Assembly (NCBI GenBank): GCA_032871835.1
Contig: CM065296.1
Location: 122,150,146-122,214,145 of the forward strand
Direction: 5' to 3'
From: Dipteronia dyeriana
Lineage: Eukaryota > Streptophyta > Magnoliopsida > Sapindales > Sapindaceae
DNA length: 64,000 nt
Position 1 is the first letter of the stretch, and each line of letters starts with the position of its first letter. This document shows positions 47,419-59,091 of the stretch, one piece after another. Below the pieces are notes generated by a model. That model had not been told where the DNA came from, searched no databases, and saw only the letters and a program-made list of their open reading frames with translations. A program made the position numbers and the translations under genes.

Positions 47419-48040
47419 TTACAAAGCTTCCGTTTCCTTCTCTTTCTTACCGGAAACTTGTTTAGTCAGCCTATCGTTACACCTTTCCTCCATTGCTATC
47501 GTTGCTTTCACTAACTCTTCTTCACTAATACCCTGATTCCTTGCAATAGAAAATTTCACTGCTAACGTAGCACGCACCAGATCCTCATCAGTTTCTCCTT
47601 CAGTCAAACCAGTCAAACTAGTCAAACCAGACAAACTAGTCAAACTAGTCATCCCATCTAGCTTTCTTCCTTCTGAAACCATCTCTTCCTCAATAGGCTT
47701 CTCAACCCGTTTCAATTCCAAAGAGTCTAACACCAACTCCTCGACAGAGCTGGAGACACAAACTTCCTCAACAATACCCTCCATTTGAATCAACCTTGTT
47801 ATGGGCTCCTTATTGAACCCATTAACATGCATCACCCCCATTTGTTCCTTAATGGGCTTCTGCTGATATTATAAACGGACATCCACACTCCCCAAATCCA
47901 CACATAACGCAATCTTTTCGTTTTCAAACCGGGCCTAGTCACCCAAAAATTCCACCAGAAGCTTTTTGAAAGAAACCTTCTTGGGTCTATTCAACTCATT
48001 ACTCCTGGGCTCACAATTCGATACAGCGCCCCCCTCTACC
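47419..48040 (-). pseudogene. C-terminal part of LINE ORF1
   Basis: Read on -, about 48040-47850 gives PKKVSFKKLLVEFLGD then a stop, and CVDLGSVDVRL. The open frame 47841-47419 gives MGVMHVNGFNKEPITRLIQM, the short tandem SLTSLSGLTSLTGL and SGKKEKETEAL. This matches the low-complexity C-terminal half of plant LINE ORF1 proteins. The N-terminal RNA-binding part is missing. Confidence 0.7.
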
Positions 48041-48383
48041 CAATTGATAATTGACTCAATTTGATCTATGAAAATAATTGTGTAATAGGGATGTATTATT
48101 TCTTATAGAATTGGCTCGCCCCAATTACTGCTATTATTTAAATTAAATGAACAGTAAACCCCGGTTAATTAAATCGACTTGTGTGATATCTACTATACAA
48201 TTATAAGTGCATATATGCAGTTTTGGATACATTAAAGTTATATTACTTCACCGAGCATCTTAATTGCAATAACTATATGTAACGGCGTCGGAGACAAAGC
48301 GGTCTCGGACACACCTGTACGAGCCTCAGGAAGATTGCTGTGCAGCACTTGCGAGTTCCTATATAGGGTTATGAGTTACTGAG

Positions 48384-48563
48384 ATGATGAGTTTATCTTC
48401 CAAGGGTTATGAGTCAATATGGGATCCGGTCAATTCAAAATTAGACAATATTTCGCAGTCACAGATGAGGATATCATGGAGGGAAGGATTAGTAAATCGG
48501 ATGTTTGAGATTGCCGAGTTTGATAGTTGTAGATACTTATCAGATGAAGAGGAAGATGTCTAT
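48384..48563 (+). pseudogene. Unidentified captured gene fragment
   Basis: An open frame reading SSKGYESIWDPVNSKLDNIS, RISWREGLVNRMFEIAEFD and CRYLSDEEEDV looks like real protein with conserved-looking acidic and basic blocks, but I cannot name the family. It joins the EH fragment at about 48563 in another frame. No start or end of a gene is visible. Confidence 0.5.
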
Positions 48564-48564
48564 G

Positions 48565-48960
48565 GCTGTTATCCATGACCGGTCAACCCAATACTACTTG
48601 TGGACATGCAGCTTGGCGTCCCAGTCCTGGTATTAATTAGAATTGATTGTAATATATTTTTATCACTATCCTTTCCTCTTTAGCACTGAGGATATTTCTT
48701 GATAACTTGGTTGTTATCTATACATTATTAGGTTTTCCTCTTTAGCACTGAGGATATTTCTTGATAACTTGGTTGTTATCTATACATTATTAGGTTTTCA
48801 ACAGTACCCGTTGATGGGTGCCCAATCAATGCCTCCTGCTGCTGGTTTGAGGCCACCATCTCCAAATGCTGATGGTGCAACGATGTTCAATCCGCAGAGG
48901 TCCACAGCACCTGCGTTGGGTGATTTTTTTGCAAACCAACTTGATAATGGAGAACAAAAT
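48565..48960 (+). pseudogene. EH-domain gene fragment with an intron (copy B)
   Basis: Exon piece 1 (48565-48640) reads LSMTGQPNTTCGHAAWRPSPG, equivalent to 5783-5855. After an intron with an approximately 62-bp tandem duplication (48673-48796), exon piece 2 starts after TTAG near 48795 and reads FQQYPLMGAQSMPPAAGLRP, PSPNADGATMFNPQ and STAPALGDFFANQLDNG. That is the Pro-rich linker after the second EH domain of AtEH/Pan1-type proteins. The fragment kept its intron, so it was copied as DNA and not by reverse transcription. Not functional. Confidence 0.7.
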
Positions 48961-49128
48961 AACTCGATCAATAAAAGAGTCTATTTAACTTCAAAAAATA
49001 AAACAAAATAAAAGAGTCTATTTATTTATTTATTTATTTATATAAATACATACTGAATACTAAAATAGAATAAAATTAAAGACAATTAAAATCTAAATAA
49101 CCTAAATTTCTAAATCAATAAAACTACT

Positions 49129-49731
49129 TCAAACCCCATATAAGTCACAACCATGAGGAATTAAACTGAAATTATTTTGGTCTAATAAGTTCTGATCATT
49201 AATGAACTCATTAGCCAAATTCTCACTCAAATCAATTTCATCAACCTTAGCTTGAACGGTTTTCCTCAATTTTTCCATGGACTCCACATATTGTTCAAGC
49301 TCATCCAACTCAGTTAAATTCTCAATTTCTTGATTATCCCACCAAAACCCTCCATTAGAAGTACCACTTTTTATACCCTTACTCTTCTTCTCTTCCTCTT
49401 CCAACCTCTTGAGTGACTCATTGTACTGTTCCCGGACCCCGTTGATCCCATGGAGGATGTTCCTGCTCGCAAGTCCTGTTAAGTGGTCGTCTTTTCCGGT
49501 GAGTAATCGTTGGAGGATTTCGTTGGCGTCCGGGTACCCAAAAGTAAAGGGTTTGAGATGTGGTGAGAAGAGGATTATTGCAACCTCAGCACCACACAAC
49601 TCACAAAGCTCAGAAGCTTTGTTGAAAAGCCCTTTTTTTCGCTTGGAAAAAGTCACCTCTCTTTTGGCTTTATGCTCCACTTTCTTCATCTCCAGCTTTA
49701 GACGACCTTTAGTCTTCTTGTTAGTATTCAT
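49129..49731 (-). CDS. Type I MADS-box protein, AGL62-like (copy B)
   Basis: Paralogue of the gene at 34955-35557, with the same M-alpha MADS domain, length (200 residues) and single-exon structure, start at 49731. Differences from copy A include Val to Ala in the MADS domain (HKAKREVTFS), LLTGKDD for FLTGSDD, and several near the C-terminus (IDLSENLANEF for IDSSGNLANDF). The DNA-binding helix KRKKGLFNKASELCELCGAE is identical. Both frames are intact, which suggests that both were under selection or that the duplication is young. The flanks are shared with copy A for about 2.9 kb, including the upstream palindrome. Confidence 0.92.
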   Translation of the reverse strand: MNTNKKTKGRLKLEMKKVEHKAKREVTFSKRKKGLFNKASELCELCGAEVAIILFSPHLKPFTFGYPDANEILQRLLTGKDDHLTGLASRNILHGINGVREQYNESLKRLEEEEKKSKGIKSGTSNGGFWWDNQEIENLTELDELEQYVESMEKLRKTVQAKVDEIDLSENLANEFINDQNLLDQNNFSLIPHGCDLYGV

Positions 49732-49814
49732 GGTTGTTTCTTTTACTAGTGATGGAAGTAAAAAAAAGAAGAAGGAATAGTTTAATTAATTTCAATATAT
49801 ATATATATTACCGC

Positions 49815-49998
49815 AGTCCAAAAACATTTTTTAAAATCTTATCATTATAATTAATATTATCTCAATATGTAGAAAACTAATAAGGTAATACCATTAATAT
49901 TTCCTAAAAAAATAAAATACCATTAATATTTTTTTTGGAATATATTAAGGGTATTACCTTTTTAGTTTTCAACAGTAATATTAGATCATAGGTTTTAT
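49815..49998. repeat. Foldback palindrome upstream of MADS copy B
   Basis: Same palindrome as at 35650-35835 and 10178-10365, again about 100 bp upstream of the MADS start codon. Confidence 0.75.
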
Positions 49999-52870
49999 AT
50001 ATTTTCTTTCGTATTAGAAGAAGAATAATGATTCTATAAATCTCATTTAAATGGTATGTAAATCATGAAACAAGTGGAATTTTAAAAGCAAATCCTAATT
50101 AGTGTAGGACATGCCGTTTTAAGCAGTTATATAATTTTAATTTAGTCAGGGTTTCGATTCATTGTCACAGGATTGGATTGTAAAGAAAAGTGAGTCGTTG
50201 ACCAAATCAGTTTTATTTCTTGATTTGTTTTATTCCATGTTTAGTTTTGGAGATGTTTTTTTGATATTATTTCCTGTTTAATTGTTCTGTACCTGTTGTT
50301 TAAAGATTGTATCCTATTTTTGTGGGACTACACCAGCTTTCATTTATTAACAAACCGTATTGACTAATGTATTTTGTAATTCCGATCAATTTCAAAATAT
50401 ACTAGCGTGTAAAACCTATGAATCAATATTCGTACCTATCATCAATACGTTAAGAATTACTTTATCCATAATTCCATTATATTGCATAAATGTGTGAATA
50501 CAATTACCGTCTTTTACCCAATAGCGAACTGTCCATATTACACTGATTTTTATGTTATTTGAGAATAATTCAGTGGTACCAAGTGTAATCAAGCAGGCCG
50601 GGGTAAAAATGTAAAATACATCCGGTATATTTATTGTGATAAATATTATGCACATAATTAAACTTGAGTGATGCTATTGACACTCTCATTGCTAAACCAT
50701 TTATGTTCCAATTTTTAAAATTTTAATTTTATTATATAAAATTAAATGGTTTTATGATTTTTTTTTAGGATTACCCTTTTACATATTTTCAAACTTAATA
50801 CACATAATATTTTTTTAAATAAAAATAAAAATAAAATACACTTTTTTAATATTTATATACAGTTTTCTCACATTCATTCGTAATATTTGTTTTTTCTTCT
50901 TATTACCATGGTGAAACAATCCTTATTAGTTGCAGTTTTTTTTTTTATAATCGATTAAATTGTTGGTGATAGAATGTGAGTGTGATATTGATAGTTTCAC
51001 AATTTTTTTTAGCATTTGAATTGGGATTTTGGTGTGGTTTCATTTTGTCAGATATTAGGTTTTCTTGGTTGCGATTTTTGATGCGATTTCGTGTTTTTCT
51101 TTCACAAATAACATTAATCTAACTATAGAAGTTCTGGAATTAAAATTTACAACAAAAATTATACAAATCATAGAATGCATAAAAGCTTTGAAAGAAAATA
51201 AACCAATAGAAAAAAAATAACAAACATGGAATTGAAATTTGAAAAGAAAAACAAAACAAACAAGTGGAACAATAATTATAAAAAATACTAAATATAGGAA
51301 ATATGAGATTGAGAGCTGAAAGAAAATATAAACAAATAGTAAATATTCAATGATTTAAAATAATCTATGTTATTAAGGTTTTGAAATAAGAAAAGTGGGG
51401 GTTTTATTAGTTTTATTTTGTACAGTATTTTTTTTTACTAAAAGTTGTACGTCTCTTTAAGTAATTTGATAAAGAAAAGAAATATACTAAATAATTTAAA
51501 ACCTGGGGTATTAGTTGTTCCTATATTTATTTTTCAGTTTACATAGGATTATTAAGAAGCATTGTTTACACCCTCTTTTATGATCTCGTGCATTGTCTTA
51601 ATTGATTATAGTTCTGTTGATGCAATGCTTTTTAATTTTAGGAAAAGAAAATGTTCCATACTAATGGATTCGAATTCATAATCATGAGTTCCAATACATG
51701 AGATCCAAAGCTGAAAATGGGTAAACCGCCATTTATTCATATTGTGTTTTATTCGATGATATAGTAACTAAATAGATGACTATATTGATTGGAATCTGAA
51801 AACCTGGAATAATGGTAGTAATCAATCGTTATAGGATCAATATAGGGAATTATTATACAGTGATGGGTATTATTGAATCAGCATTTTCTTAAGACTAGCT
51901 AATATAAATGGACTAAAACTCTAGTTGTACTATTTTTAATTAATTATCAGTTGATTCATGCAGATCTACATAAATGGAAGTGTTGACTATTACGTTTCAG
52001 TAATACCAATTGATATGGTTCAATTGGGATAAAAATTAGTAAACTTCTAATACATCATTTAAAATTTATTTAAATTGATGATCATATTGGAATATATAAT
52101 CATTCCTATTATACTAGGTTCGTATTGCTATGGATCTAAGCTACCAATAGACATCATTATGATTCCATGTAATTTATTAATTATTGATACTGGTAACTAT
52201 ATTCAACTCTACCTGAATTACACATAATCTGCACGATCAAAATTTGAGCACTCCTAATACTCTTGATAACCAGAGTCATTATTTGATAATGATCCCTATC
52301 TATGAATTATTCATTCACATATAACACCAAATAATTATCGATATGCCGGTATATCAGTAGATTAAGAGTGATAGACAATTGCTTTATTCATGATAGTAGT
52401 CTTAACCGAATAGATTAAGATATGGATTATTAGTCTACTATATGATAACATTATAAACAAATCTATTAATATGCAAGTTAAGGGGATGTAACTAAATTGT
52501 TAGCATATCTGGGATGGATTACGATAGTCATTTGCTCTCATAATATGTATATTAATTATAAATTTTATAAGTGTTCAGATATCCATGCATACACTTATTC
52601 TACTATATCGTAGGATAGGAAACAATAAGAAATACGTCAAAAAATTGATTACATTAATTGTTATAAGTTATAATCGGAGGTTCAATATACTCATACCTTT
52701 AAGTTTCGATATTTAACCGATCAAATTATGTCTGTTTGATGACTTATAGTCGGACATCGGAATTATTATGTAGATTATGTAGGAAATACCAAGCCAGTTT
52801 CAATAATAGGTCAATAATTACTATTATGTACTTGATTAGTTTTTTTGCAGTAATACTGTACCAAAATATA

Positions 52871-53045
52871 GGAGTTCATTTTTGCTCACTCTCCTCCCGT
52901 ATGGAAGATATGTGTCCATAGATGGGGTAAATTTATCCAAACATTGTTAGTTTTTTGGATAAATTTATCCCTTTCTGAACACATGTCATCCATGCGGGAG
53001 AGGGGTAATGATCACCCCCTTGAGGGGGTGAGCAAAAGTGAACTC
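52871..53045. mobile_element. 175-bp MITE with 8-bp TSD, absent from copy A
   Basis: Termini GGAGTTCATTTTTGCTCAC and GTGAGCAAAAGTGAACTC are inverted repeats, and an inner palindrome (GGGGTAAATTTATCC and GGATAAATTTATCCC) also folds. AAAATATA flanks both sides (52863-52870, 53046-53053) and occurs once at the empty site in copy A (33951-33958). The 8-bp TSD suggests a hAT-type MITE. Confidence 0.9.
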
Positions 53046-53369
53046 AAAATATAGTATCGCCTTTTGTCATTCATTTCACGTAATCACCATTACATTTGAT
53101 ATCATTAAGGTTATTAATTGATCGTATTGGGTGACCATAGTATTAACATAAAATAAATATTGTAAGAGCATACTGATTGGCCTGACTTCAATTATTATAC
53201 AATTCATCGGAGAATAGTAATAAATTGATAAAATTATTACAATTTCATATCAACCCCGTCTAATGAATTTTCATGATCCCTTCATCGTATTACATAAATG
53301 GTGAACTTCCATTTGTTCTTGCCAGAAACAATTGATTAAGAGTGATAGACAATGGAACAGAATGAATCT

Positions 53370-55801
53370 TTTTTTTTTGAACAACAATTTGATTAAAAAG
53401 AGCCATCAGAGGCTGAAAGCAAAGAACAAAACGGGCCGACCACACGGCCAAAGCAAGGACCCAAAAACAAGATACAACAAGCAACACAAACCCACCACAA
53501 AACGCAGTCCAACAAGCCCAAAATACAGCAACACCCAAGAGAAAACACAGCACAACAACATGAAACAACAAAAGAGGCTAGCCTTTATCATCATTTTTCC
53601 CTTTGTCCATATGGCCTGCCAAAGCTTCGTCAACAACACTTAAATTGTAACCACGAACCGCACTCCGAGTCTTCATCCTATGGATTCTTGGAGGGAAAAA
53701 AATCCTTTTTTCCTCGCCTTTTATCAGAAGAATATGAAGTATCTCCAAAAGCCCTTACTTTTCATTCCGAGAGAAAATATCCAAATCCCCAAGATCAACA
53801 TACAGATCGATAGCCGGACTACCCAAATAACCACCCTCTGAACTTAAGTCGGATCCTAACAAACCCCTACCCTTCCCAAAATTTATAAAAACCACTTGAT
53901 CACCCGAAACTGAAACTCCCACGCTAGAACGGTCTTTAGCACCAAAGATCTTAATACTCTTACTACTCCCCAAACTCTCATTTCTTTGGATACCTGACTT
54001 GATTACCCCACTATTCCCACCTTTAACAATACATTTCTCACCACTTTTTCCAACATCAACTTTTCCAACACAAGGACCCACCAAACCCCACTTGCACCAC
54101 TATGACTCACTCTTCCAATCCGATCAAAAACTCCCCATTTTCCATGATGGATGGCCTACCACATTTTTCAACTCCAACTATTCCAACGTAAGGACCCACA
54201 AAGCCCTCACTTAGACCACTAGGCCTCAACTCCTCTGTTCCTAACAAAAACTCACCATTCTCCAAATCGGCTAGCCCACCCCCACCACAAGATTCCTTAA
54301 CCACTTTCTTGGTATTGCTTCTCTCTCCCATACTTTTTCTACTACACTTGTCACTTCCCATACTTCTCTTGTGAAAACACATACCACCCTCTTGCTTTCC
54401 AGCCTTCTCTTCCCAATTTAAATCGTTCTTTTTGTTATTCTCTCCCATACGCTGATTTTTCCTCTCTCCCATACGCTAATTTCTTAGTATGGCACTTTCT
54501 ATAGTCCTCTCACCAACTAGACACTCTTTTCTTACATTAACTCATTACCTGTAATAAAATTCAAACCAGCTGTCCCTTTTTTTTTATATTAATCTGAGCA
54601 CTTTCCATTCCCTCTTTCAATGCGTTGTCTTTAAGATCAGAACCAAAAGAAGATAGCTTGTACGCCATCTTCAAAGCTGACGGGTCCGCACTGACGGGCC
54701 AGCTCATCTTCAACCCCAAGACGTTTGCCATCCACTGAAAGTCCACTGACGTTGGATCTTCATGCAAACTCACCAGAAAAGAATCGCTTCCCATCAAAAC
54801 TCTGATCTTCTTCGGACATAAACTCTCATGAGGGAATAACATTAAGACTCTCCCTCTATCTAACCTTCTTATCATCATAGAATCCTCCTAAACAACTAAA
54901 GGACCACGGAAAAATCCTCACAACCTCATAAAAAATGAAGAACACCAGACTTGTAAAGGTACCCCAACTATGTTGATCCAAACTAATCTTGCTTTGGAGA
55001 TAAACGAATCGCACCACCTAGTCATCGAGGAGAAACAATCATCCCAAAAATATCTATTGGTAATGAACCCCTCCTTCTCATTTTCAGATTCAAAACTCCA
55101 AACAATGTTTTTGTCTCCTAAATAAGAAGAAGTGAAAGAGAATCCCCTTGAACTCAGCCTTTGATTTACCTTGGACACACTTGAGAACTGAATCAGCTCT
55201 CCAACTGTACACTTATCAAGCTAGTTGTCTTCACCACACTTGTTGTCCCATAACAAAGAAGCAATCTCCTCATTCGACCTTTCCCCGATTTTTCGGACTT
55301 CCAAAGCCAAAAACAAAGGACTTGTTGTTACAGTTGCGACTCCCATAACGTTGAGAACCATTGCTCTTACCATCTTCAACTGACACTCCATCACCCACTC
55401 TTGGACTGAACTTCTTTGCAGCATCTAATCTTCGATTCTTCCAACCAAACATAGCAACCTTTGAGCTAATTGACCACCCTAAAACATTTTTTTCGTTCAC
55501 ACTCTCCGCTACCCTTCTAGCCTCCTCCAAAGATTCAAACCGGATGAAAGCGAAGCAACTCCTTCGAGAGATGTTCTTAGAAGACAAGAACACATCTCTT
55601 ACCCTACCATAACGTTTGAAAAATCTCCAAAGATAAACCTTATCAACTTTTGGATTCAAGTTGTCAATGAAAATAGAATGTAAACAATCCCTAAAATCTT
55701 TCTCCCCACCATGGCCGACAGTTTGAGCTTTCTTTTTCCTACCATGGCCAAAAAAATCAAAGTTTCTCTCACTAACTCTCTCTCATCGAAATGGTCCAGA
55801 T
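53370..55801 (-). mobile_element. LINE derivative with ORF1 only, 17-bp TSD
   Basis: The element is bounded by the exact direct repeat TGGAACAGAATGAATCT (53353-53369 and 55802-55818); copy A carries a near-identical unfilled site at 34249-34275. Read on -, it has a leader, ORF1 and then at once a 3' untranslated region and A tail (T run 53369-53378 on +). ORF2 (endonuclease, reverse transcriptase, RNase H) is missing completely. Confidence 0.88.
53583..55700 (-). pseudogene. LINE ORF1 with RNA-recognition motif
   Basis: ORF1 proteins bind LINE RNA. Read on -: DCLHSIFIDNLNPKVDKVYL, WRFFKRYGRVRDVFLSSKNI and SRRSCFAFIRFESLEEARRV form an N-terminal RRM with RNP2 and RNP1 motifs. A region typical of plant LINE and retroelement ORF1 proteins follows (KARLVWINIVGVPLQVW near 54950), then a Lys/Ser-rich middle. 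The end KTRSAVRGYNL, DEALAGHMDKGKNDDKG and a stop lie near 53583. Frame slips near 55270, 54900, 54500 and 54090 break it. An upstream ATG near 55788 is out of frame by a GA-run slip. Confidence 0.8.
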
Positions 55802-55849
55802 TGGAACAGAATGAATCTGATTAGAATAAATGTATGAATGATATTAATC

Positions 55850-57519
55850 CTGAGGTTCATAAGGATAACCTTACGTGGGATTGGAAGTGCTCGAATACTG
55901 CTTCTCCTTTTGTCTAATCGGTAGGTAATTTATTCCTAGCAAGTTCTAGGTCTGCCAAAATTATTTCAAAGGGTGTTAAAATTATTATTGGGAAGGACAA
56001 CAGAGCTAGATTCTGGAGTGATGCTTGTTTCTTTAACCTACCCCTCAAAGAAGTCTGTCTAAGGGTGCATGCTCTTGCAGTGAATAAAAGTGGTAAAGTT
56101 AAGGATTATGGGAGTTAGCGTGATAACATGTGGGTGTGGAAGGTGCCCTTGAGGAGACCAACTTTTTATTGGGAGACTTTTCAGTGGGAGATCTTTCAAA
56201 ACCTCATACAATGTACTCAAATTCATCGATCCAATCCGGATAGGCTGGTATGGATTTTCTGTCCTAATGGCAAATTCTCTGTGAGCTCATTTCGTAGTAC
56301 TTTGGAGGATTCCGATATGGAAGTCAATTCGGATCATACGTTCTTTTGGCAAAAGTTGTGTCCTTCTAAGATGGAAACTTTTCTGTGGCAGTTGTTGAAG
56401 GAAAGAACTATGGTCCAGCAAGTTCTGAATAAGTTAGGCATCAACAATAGCTCTTCCATGATGTGTTCGCTATGTAGTAAGGAGATGGAGACTATTGATC
56501 ACCTTTTCCTCCATTGCCCCTGGACTCGTGAGCTGTGGATAAGGTGTATGGATTGATGGGGTGTGAGTTTTTACGCTTCTAATTCTTTGCTGTAGTGGGC
56601 TCGTGGTTGGTGTGGATTCCCCTGGCTAAATACGAGAGAGCATGGAACTCCCTATTCTTTGTTATTATGTGAACAATATGGGAGTTTAAAAATCAGTTGG
56701 TTTTCAATGGGAAGGTTGCTTCGGTTTGGATGGTTGTTGATATGGTTAGATTTAGAGTGGTGTGGTGGTTTACAAGGGAGCCAATTACTCATATGTTGTT
56801 AAATTTGAAGGAGTGCTGCTCAGTTTCCAAGGCCAGGAAACTTTCTAAAAGAGAGGTTTGGTATCCTCCTCCTTCTAATGCTTTGAAATTTAATGTGGAC
56901 GGATTGTCGAAAGGGAATTCGGACTGTGCCTGAACTAGAGGTGTCCTAAGAGATGAAGCTGGGAAGGTTCTTGGTATGTTTTCAAATTATGTTGGCATTT
57001 TAGATCCCATTTCTGCGGAAGTAAAGGCTATTCGTAAAGCTAGTTGGTTGTGCTCAAATACTATTGTTTTAAGAAGGAAAGCCATTACAATTGCGAGTGA
57101 TTCAAAGCAAGCTGTTACATGGATTAATGGTGATGGGGTGGAAAGCTTAGATCATATCGATCTCATTTAAGAGATCAGAAGTTTTCTGAGTTGTTTGGAA
57201 AACACTACGATTGTGTTCAATCCCAAGACAAATAACTATCTGGCGGACAGTTTAGCGAAGAAGAATGGCTCAAGCATGTGTGGTGATATCTTTGTGTGGA
57301 GTTTCTCTTGACTGTTTTCCTTTAGTGTTCTACTTCAGTTGGTTGTTTCATTTTCTTGTTCTGTCTTGTTTGTTTTTGCTGTGCGTCTTTTTTGAGGTGC
57401 TAGGCTTCTGGTTTGTTTTGGGTGTTGGCTTGTTTTGTGCTGCCTTCCCTGTTTTGCTTTGTTTCTTTGTTTTGGTTTGGCATCCTTTAGCCTTTAATAA
57501 TATCCCCGTTTTTTTAAAC
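55850..57519 (+). mobile_element. 5'-truncated LINE with 10-bp TSD
   Basis: Flanked by GATATTAATC (55840-55849 and 57520-57529); copy A has the single-copy site near 34291. Contains only the 3' third of ORF2 and a 3' untranslated region rich in TTTTGTTTTG words. No A tail is obvious at the 3' end. Confidence 0.88.
55940..57300 (+). pseudogene. LINE ORF2 C-terminal region (zf-RVT and RNase H)
   Basis: 56128-56556 reads WVWKVPLRRPTFYWETFQWE, KMETFLWQLLKERTMVQQVL and CSLCSKEMETIDHLFLHC, the zf-RVT domain. 56860-57280 reads ALKFNVDGLSKGNSD, then a stop, RGVLRDEAGKVLGMF, ISAEVKAIRKASWLC and ITIASDSKQAVTWING, giving the Asp-Glu-Asp set of RNase H, then NYLADSLAKKNG. Stops at 56109, 56559 and about 56932 disable it. 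Confidence 0.88.
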
Positions 57520-57910
57520 GATATTAATCGGATAAATATCATTCATACATTTATTCACATAATGATAGGCAGATAATTGGTAATCTCTAAATTGAAATTC
57601 TATTATAGATCCGTTCAAATCTATAATAGTATTCATCCACGAGTTCAAATTACCTATAGTCACCTTAAAATAGGGATTATTAAGAAGCATCGTTTACACC
57701 CTCTTTTCTGATCTCGTGCATTGTCTTAATTGATTATAATTCTGTTGATGCAATGTTTTTTAATTTTGAGAAAAGAAAATGTTCAATACTAATGGATTCG
57801 AGTTCATAATCATGAGTTCCAATGCATGAGATCCAAAGCTAAAAATGGGCAAACCACCGTTTATTCATATTGTGTTTTAATCCTAAAATTAGGATGAGGC
57901 GCTAGTAATA

Positions 57911-57946
57911 GTCGGGATAGCTCAGCTGCTAGAGTAGAGGAATGAA
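57911..57946 (+). pseudogene. 5' half of a plastid-type tRNA-Phe, copy C
   Basis: Better-preserved partner of 37792-37826: GTCGGGATAGCTCAGCTG then AGAGTAGAGGAATGAA, close to the 5' half of plastid trnF-GAA. Continues into the same flank (CACATCATAGTATCCGC) as copy A, so it predates the duplication. Confidence 0.65.
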
Positions 57947-59091
57947 CACATCATAGTATCCGCAATAATATATTAATCTCTCTGTTACGAAGGATTGTTT
58001 ATGGATACCGATATTGACATTCATAAACTTAATAGTATACCCATATTTTATTAAAAATGTAATTACAAAAATATCTCAATAGAAATTTACCAATAAGGAC
58101 AAATTATTTTTTATTAAAAATAAACCAAATACTTTATACATTCATTAATTGTACTCATATCTTCAACTATATTTCTTTATTAAAAAAAAATTAATTTGCA
58201 AAAAAAAAAACTTATAATAAACCCTAATTTTTATACTAAACTTTAATTAAACTCTAATTTTATTTCAAGTATCAATCATTCCCATCGTCTCATGATTATC
58301 ATATATATATATATTTATGTACAGTTATGAACTCTATCAATGAATAGATGTTTATTTTAATGATAGCGGTAGATATTAATAAGTTTTTTTTTTGAAGATA
58401 TTTGTAGATACTAGTAAGATTTTTGCTTTAAGATAGTTGTATAAATAAAAGAATTTCCGATTGAAAATCTCTTGACCCTGTAACAGTTCCACATATTCCC
58501 TTCTATAAGGCTCCTACATCCAAGATATTTCTAAAAGTAAATTAGACTATCATTAAAAAGGGATTTGATGCCAAAAATAATCTTAATTTTTTTTATAAAT
58601 TGGGTGTGATAATAATTTAAGAGTTTTTATAAATAATATGTATTAAAATAAATATAAATATGGGAAATATTGGTATTAGGATGAGTGTTTGTATTAATAT
58701 TTATTTTTTAAATTTTAGATATGGGTATACTTATAAAAATATATGTAATAATAAGTTGTATGGATATCAATTTCCGTATGTAATATTTATATAACCGGTA
58801 AATATCTGATCCTAATATAATTTAATGTAAAAAAAAGAAAAAGAAATCATTATTACTTGATAGAGAGCATCAAGTTTTACAAATCAAGCGGCAAAAACCG
58901 CAACGAGGGCACCCCTTAAATGGAAAGGCCCAATTTTATGGTGCTAACTAATACAGTTTGTTATTGTTTTTATTCAAACTCATAGTTTGGTTCCTAGAAT
59001 ATGACGACATAAAGCTTTCTATTTGATCCAATTAGATCAAAAGACCCCATTTATGAATAATTTAATTAATTAAAAACCAATTAATTATTGA

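Larger units (their letters stand above)
42846..48045 (-). mobile_element. Long LINE, 5'-truncated inside ORF1
   Basis: Non-LTR retrotransposon of about 5.2 kb read on -, lying between copies A and B. Order from its 5' end: the C-terminal part of ORF1 (48040-47419), an APE-type endonuclease, reverse transcriptase, a zinc-binding zf-RVT region and RNase H, then a 3' end with an A tail (T run at 42846-42855 on +). A clear TSD was not found. ORF2 is broken in many places by stops and frame slips, so it is inactive. It abuts copy B at 48046, replacing whatever left arm B once had. Confidence 0.9.
48046..51765. repeat. Segmental duplication, copy B
   Basis: Matches copy A from 34389 to about 37740 with high identity. 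It keeps a 560-bp gene-fragment stretch that A lacks (48350-48910) and lacks about 110 bp of A (37455-37565). It starts abruptly at the LINE 5' end. To the right, 51766-52294 is unshared AT-rich DNA without a recognised gene. Confidence 0.85.
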
